A stretch of 64,000 nt of DNA, taken from the NCBI GenBank assembly GCA_963675055.2, contig CAXXJE010000001.1, positions 372,001 to 436,000 of the forward strand, written 5' to 3'. A model generated the notes under the pieces. The model ran no database searches. It worked only from the letters and a program-made list of their open reading frames with translations, and was not told the origin of the DNA. Of this stretch, positions 61,274 to 64,000 are shown piece by piece (position 1 is the stretch's first letter; each line of letters begins with the position of its first letter). The position numbers and the translations under genes were made by a program. Source of the stretch: PGYT01 sp963675055 (lineage in GTDB: Bacteria; Bacteroidota; Ignavibacteria; Ignavibacteriales; Melioribacteraceae).

Positions 61274-61516
61274 TTATTTTTTTTCCAGTTTATTCAGTTT
61301 AAGTTGTTTCAGATCAGTTATGTTCTCACGGCTTTTAACCGAGGCTTCCTTAAGGTTTTCTTTAACCTTGTCCACTATTTCAGCCCTGTATATCTGAACG
61401 TCAGCCGGAGCATCAATGCCGATCTTAACCTGATTATCGGAAATTGATAGAATTTTTACAGTTATATCGGAGCTTATTTTTATCTCTTCGTTTAATTTTC
61501 TTTTTAGGATTAACAT
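61274..61516 (-). CDS. csrA: Carbon storage regulator CsrA
   Basis: 80 residues. MLILKRKLNEEIKISSDITV is the canonical start, followed by VKILSISDNQVKIGIDAP and VQIYRAEIVDKVKE; the conserved RNA-binding residues (Arg in LKRK, Glu in RAEI) are there. A 20-residue basic C-terminal tail (SRENITDLKQLKLNKLEKK) is longer than in E. coli CsrA (61 residues), and such tails help FliW binding in other species. It represses translation of target mRNAs such as flagellin by covering ribosome sites. It lies 12 bp after fliW, its antagonist. Confidence 0.95.
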   Translation of the reverse strand: MLILKRKLNEEIKISSDITVKILSISDNQVKIGIDAPADVQIYRAEIVDKVKENLKEASVKSRENITDLKQLKLNKLEKK

Positions 61517-61528
61517 TATTCTTCCCCT

Positions 61529-61909
61529 TTAATCAACAAACAGGTTATAATCTACAGAATACTTATCAGTATCGAGTATTTTCTGGTGTCCTACCTTTTC
61601 CTCCTGGTCAATATATACAGGGGCTTTGAGGTTAACTGTAATTTTTCGCGGATCCGAATTAAGTGTAACAACCGCAAAAGCTTCATTTGTGTTTTCTGAC
61701 GGATAATTATCGTCGAGTAAGCTGGTTCCGATAAGCGGAAAAGCGATTTCCGGTTCGTCAATAGAATTCAGCCAGAAAAAAATATCATCATCTTCTTTTA
61801 GAAGAAGATAATCTTTTAACTCTTCGAAGCCGATCAGCCCCGATTCGAATTTGATAATTTTGTCTTCGTTGAACTCCAACTCACCGAATTGTTTCGTTTG
61901 TATTTTCAT
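61529..61909 (-). CDS. fliW: Flagellar assembly factor FliW
   Basis: 126 residues, the usual length. Motifs: QFGELEFNEDKIIKFESGLIG (about 6-26, read in two parts), DYLLLKEDDDIFFWLNSID, PEIAFPLI, and near the end VTLNSDPRKITVNLKAPVYI. FliW binds free flagellin or, when flagellin has been exported, CsrA, so it links assembly state to translation. It is encoded 9 bp after motB2 and 12 bp before csrA, giving the classic fliW-csrA pair. Confidence 0.95.
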   Translation of the reverse strand: MKIQTKQFGELEFNEDKIIKFESGLIGFEELKDYLLLKEDDDIFFWLNSIDEPEIAFPLIGTSLLDDNYPSENTNEAFAVVTLNSDPRKITVNLKAPVYIDQEEKVGHQKILDTDKYSVDYNLFVD

Positions 61910-61918
61910 AGCAGTTTC

Positions 61919-62734
61919 TTATTTAATGATTACAATATCTACTCTTCTATTTTTTGCCCGGCCTTCGGGTGTTGCATTTTCATCTATCGGCTTATATTCC
62001 GAATTCCCGACAATTGAAACTTTGTCCGGAGATAAACCTTTTTCCTCAATAAGATAGTATGCAGTATTAAGTGCCCTGGCAACCGAAAGATGCCAGTTAG
62101 ACGGATATTGAGCAGAGTGAATATCGACATTATCCGTGTGACCTTCAACCCTAATATCGTTCGGGAGAGCTATCAGAATATCTGCAAGCTCCTGCAGCAC
62201 ATTTTGCGATTCGGAAGTAAGTTCGGCCCTTCCCGATCTGAATAGTATTTCATCAACAATATGAATAACAATTCCCCTCTCATTCTCCTCGAGTGTAACG
62301 GAGGATTCAAATTTATATCGCTTTATTACAGAATTGAGTTTGGATTTCAGATCATCTATTCCCGTATTAACCTCAGCCGTACTCAATTCCGGCAGAGACG
62401 GAATTCCCTGTGAATTTCCGAATATACTCCCCATGGCAGTCATCATTTCTTCATATTTTTTTATATCGATATTAGAGATCGCATATAAAATAATAAACAA
62501 TCCCAACAACAGGGTAATTAAATCCGCGTAAGTAATCAGATACCTGTCATTTTGTTCGCTGTCGTTCTCGCCGAAATCCCCGTTGTCTATCAGATATCGA
62601 GAATTTTTTTCTGCTCTTTCTGAGGCAGGAGGCTTATCATTCTTGACTTGAGTACTGAGGGAATTTCTCCGCTCTGTAAAGCCAATGTTCCCTCCAACGA
62701 GAGTTCCATCATGTTTTTCTCTTCCAGATGACAT
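61919..62734 (-). CDS. motB: Second stator protein MotB2 (MotS/PomB-like)
   Basis: 271 residues with ATG at 62732-62734; the first 145 bp overlap the motA2 end in another frame, and I see no ATG, GTG or TTG in frame nearer the end of motA2. The first 60 residues are polar and unique. The TM segment is YLITYADLITLLLGLFIILYAISNID (about 65-90, read in two parts), with the ion-carrying Asp71 in YADLITLL, the form of Bacillus-type stators. A linker and an OmpA-like domain follow (about 150-265; IRVEGHTDNVDIHSAQYP, NWHLSVARALNTAYYL, RAKNRRVDIVI). It is encoded with motA2 and is distinct from MotB1. Confidence 0.9.
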   Translation of the reverse strand: MSSGREKHDGTLVGGNIGFTERRNSLSTQVKNDKPPASERAEKNSRYLIDNGDFGENDSEQNDRYLITYADLITLLLGLFIILYAISNIDIKKYEEMMTAMGSIFGNSQGIPSLPELSTAEVNTGIDDLKSKLNSVIKRYKFESSVTLEENERGIVIHIVDEILFRSGRAELTSESQNVLQELADILIALPNDIRVEGHTDNVDIHSAQYPSNWHLSVARALNTAYYLIEEKGLSPDKVSIVGNSEYKPIDENATPEGRAKNRRVDIVIIK

Positions 62735-63369
62735 TTCTTTAATTTATCCCCTATGGGCAACCATAGTAAATTTGCAGTAAAAACGCCCCAAAGTGTTGCA
62801 ATAAACGCAGAGGCAATAGATTTAATTAATAAGTTAGGATCGGAGCCTGCGTTGGCAAGAGTCATAATAAGAGCCATTACAGTTCCAAGAATTCCCATTG
62901 TAGGCGCGTATCCGCCCATCTTCGTAAACATTCCCGAGTTCAAATAATGTCTTTCCTGTGTTGCTTTCATTTCGAGTAAAGCCATATTTTCTATAGTTCC
63001 GGCATCAGATCCGTCAATCACATAGCGGATAAGCTTGCGCGGAAAGAGATAGTCAATGTTCTTGATATCATTCTCAATAGACAGAATTCCGTCCCGTCTC
63101 GATTTTATAGAGATAACAAAAAAGTCGGTTATGATTTTTTTAAGATCATACTTCTCAGGGAAGTACGCTTTTTTAATCAGTGGAAAAACATTCTTAAAGT
63201 TCTCCGTACCAACACTTATTATTGTAGCTGCGAAAGTTCCGCCGAATACAATTATAATCGGCGCAACAAGAAACAGTGCTTTAACTGATCCGCCTTCAAT
63301 CATAAAGGCGCCGAAAATTGAGAAAATACCCAGGATAAATCCGAAACTAGTTCCAAACTTTCTCATCAT
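62590..63369 (-). CDS. motA: Second stator protein MotA2 (MotP/PomA-like)
   Basis: 259 residues with four helices. It starts GFILGIFSIFGAFMIEGGSV and VAPIIIVFGGTFAATIISVG. The cytoplasmic loop has SRRDGILSIENDIKN. The last helix pair is MGGYAPTMGILGTVMALIM and AFIATLWGVFTANLLWLPIGDKL, with the C-terminus SGEIPSVLKSRMISLLP. This is the Bacillus MotA/MotP group, unlike the E. coli-type pair 2 kb downstream. Ion choice (H+ or Na+) cannot be fixed from these residues alone. The ATG overlaps the flgL stop by 4 bp (ATGA). Confidence 0.92.
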   Translation of the reverse strand: MMRKFGTSFGFILGIFSIFGAFMIEGGSVKALFLVAPIIIVFGGTFAATIISVGTENFKNVFPLIKKAYFPEKYDLKKIITDFFVISIKSRRDGILSIENDIKNIDYLFPRKLIRYVIDGSDAGTIENMALLEMKATQERHYLNSGMFTKMGGYAPTMGILGTVMALIMTLANAGSDPNLLIKSIASAFIATLWGVFTANLLWLPIGDKLKKCHLEEKNMMELSLEGTLALQSGEIPSVLKSRMISLLPQKEQKKILDI

Positions 63370-64000
63370 AAATAATCCAGTAATGATTTTGGAAGAACCA
63401 TTGAAGAAGTTTTATAAGCAAGCTGTAAAAGGTAATCCTGCTGTTCCAAATCAACCATTGCCTCAACAACATCAACTTCAGTTTCTTTGGACATTAAATC
63501 CTTGAGTGTGAGAATCCTGCTTTCAAGTAGTTCTTCGGAATCATATAACCTGTTGGAAATATTACCGCTTAGTGCAGTTTTATCCAGGAGGTTCGAATGA
63601 AAATCTTCAACCAGCTGCGTGTCAGCTGCACTCGGCAGATTACCGGATTTAAGATCATCTCTTATCCTGATGAGTGTGTTAAAAATATCATCGGTTCCAA
63701 CAGTTCCGAATAGTTCATCACCTGTAATATTAATCTTCTGAGTAGTTGTGCTCGAAATTCTTACCTTATGTTCACCGCTGACATCCGGGACCTTAAGTTC
63801 AATTGCAGATGAGTCGGCAGTAAATCCATATGGCGCCGTACTGAAATCGGTTCCGCCAAAAATATACTTGCCGTTGTACTCTTTGTTAGCCAGGCTGAGA
63901 ATCGAATTTAACGCGAGATCGATTTTATCCGCATAGGAATCGAGATATGGTTCATTACTCGGATTCTGTATTTGGGTTAAAATAGTCCTAACCTCTTCCA
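63366..64000 (-). CDS. flgL: Flagellar hook-associated protein FlgL (C-terminal part; N-terminus beyond window)
   Basis: I translated the minus strand from the window end to the TGA at 63366-63368: about 211 residues. Motifs: YADKIDLALNSILSLANKEY, GKYIFGGTDFSTAPYG, LFGTVGTDDIFNTLIRIRDD, SNRLYDSEELLESRILTLKD, and the D0-helix end TEVDVVEAMVDLEQQDYLLQ, then LQLAYKTSSMVLPKSLLDYL. The insertion with YIFGGT and the C-terminal helix are typical of FlgL, the hook-filament junction protein, and not of flagellin. It begins the minus-strand run into motA2 with a 4-bp overlap. Confidence 0.92.
   Translation of the reverse strand, partial: EEVRTILTQIQNPSNEPYLDSYADKIDLALNSILSLANKEYNGKYIFGGTDFSTAPYGFTADSSAIELKVPDVSGEHKVRISSTTTQKINITGDELFGTVGTDDIFNTLIRIRDDLKSGNLPSAADTQLVEDFHSNLLDKTALSGNISNRLYDSEELLESRILTLKDLMSKETEVDVVEAMVDLEQQDYLLQLAYKTSSMVLPKSLLDYL

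Noticed and set aside
1..64000. tRNA, rRNA, CRISPR arrays, insertion sequences, prophage genes, long direct repeats
   Set aside because: I read the intergenic stretches on both strands and saw no cloverleaf, repeat-spacer pattern, transposase motif or integrase; short gaps hold only promoters and hairpins.

Overview
The window reads as a chromosomal segment of a flagellated, polysaccharide-degrading member of the Ignavibacteria or a close Bacteroidota/Chlorobiota relative. This is an inference from three things seen here. Many secreted enzymes end in a type IX secretion (T9SS) sorting domain with the signature NYPNPFNP. A PorV-like protein and a TonB receptor with an N-terminal carboxypeptidase-like domain are present. 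Flagellar genes (flgL, two motA/motB pairs, fliW, csrA) lie beside them, whereas most Bacteroidetes lack flagella. I see no tRNA, rRNA, CRISPR array, insertion sequence or prophage. Every gene from base 43251 down to base 1 is on the minus strand.

Region 1 (1-8311) is a sugar-acid (uronate/2-keto-3-deoxygluconate) catabolic cluster: AEC transporter, YiaK-like reductase, aldo/keto reductase, GntR/LacI-type regulator, membrane protein, Gfo/Idh/MocA oxidoreductase, KdgF cupin, FCD-type GntR regulator, KDG kinase and KDPG aldolase. A FadR-type operator match lies upstream of the aldolase.

Region 2 (8551-38804) is a large beta-glucan utilisation locus. It holds three GH16 enzymes, one of them a circularly permuted lichenase, two GH3 beta-glucosidases plus the relic of another GH3, a GH5 cellulase, a CotH-kinase/lamin-tail secreted protein, a multi-domain carbohydrate-binding protein and an SGNH/TPR protein. 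Two sodium/solute symporters are present, and a TonB receptor, a giant secreted protein and a PorV-like protein form a triad with no SusD.

Region 3 (38844-43251) is a probable controller of the cellulase. A membrane-anchored solute-binding protein, a sensor kinase and an NtrC-family sigma-54 activator form one operon. Next to the GH5 gene are a textbook -24/-12 element and, about 100 bp upstream, a perfect 15-bp dyad.

Region 4 (43397-50221) holds a Cache/PAS histidine kinase, rmuC, an ECF sigma-factor module with two Spy/CpxP-like proteins and a DOMON-like lipoprotein, and cheW.

Region 5 (50488-64000) has four PAS-type histidine kinases, two of them tandem paralogues, followed by a dense minus-strand flagellar/signalling cluster: orphan 219-aa protein, receiver-DHp protein, receiver, motB1, motA1, receiver-Hpt, csrA, fliW, motB2, motA2 and a partial flgL. 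None of the receivers in this region has a DNA-binding domain, so the output probably goes to the motor or to post-transcriptional control. Together the regions link extracellular glucan digestion, import, sugar-acid catabolism and sensing to motility.
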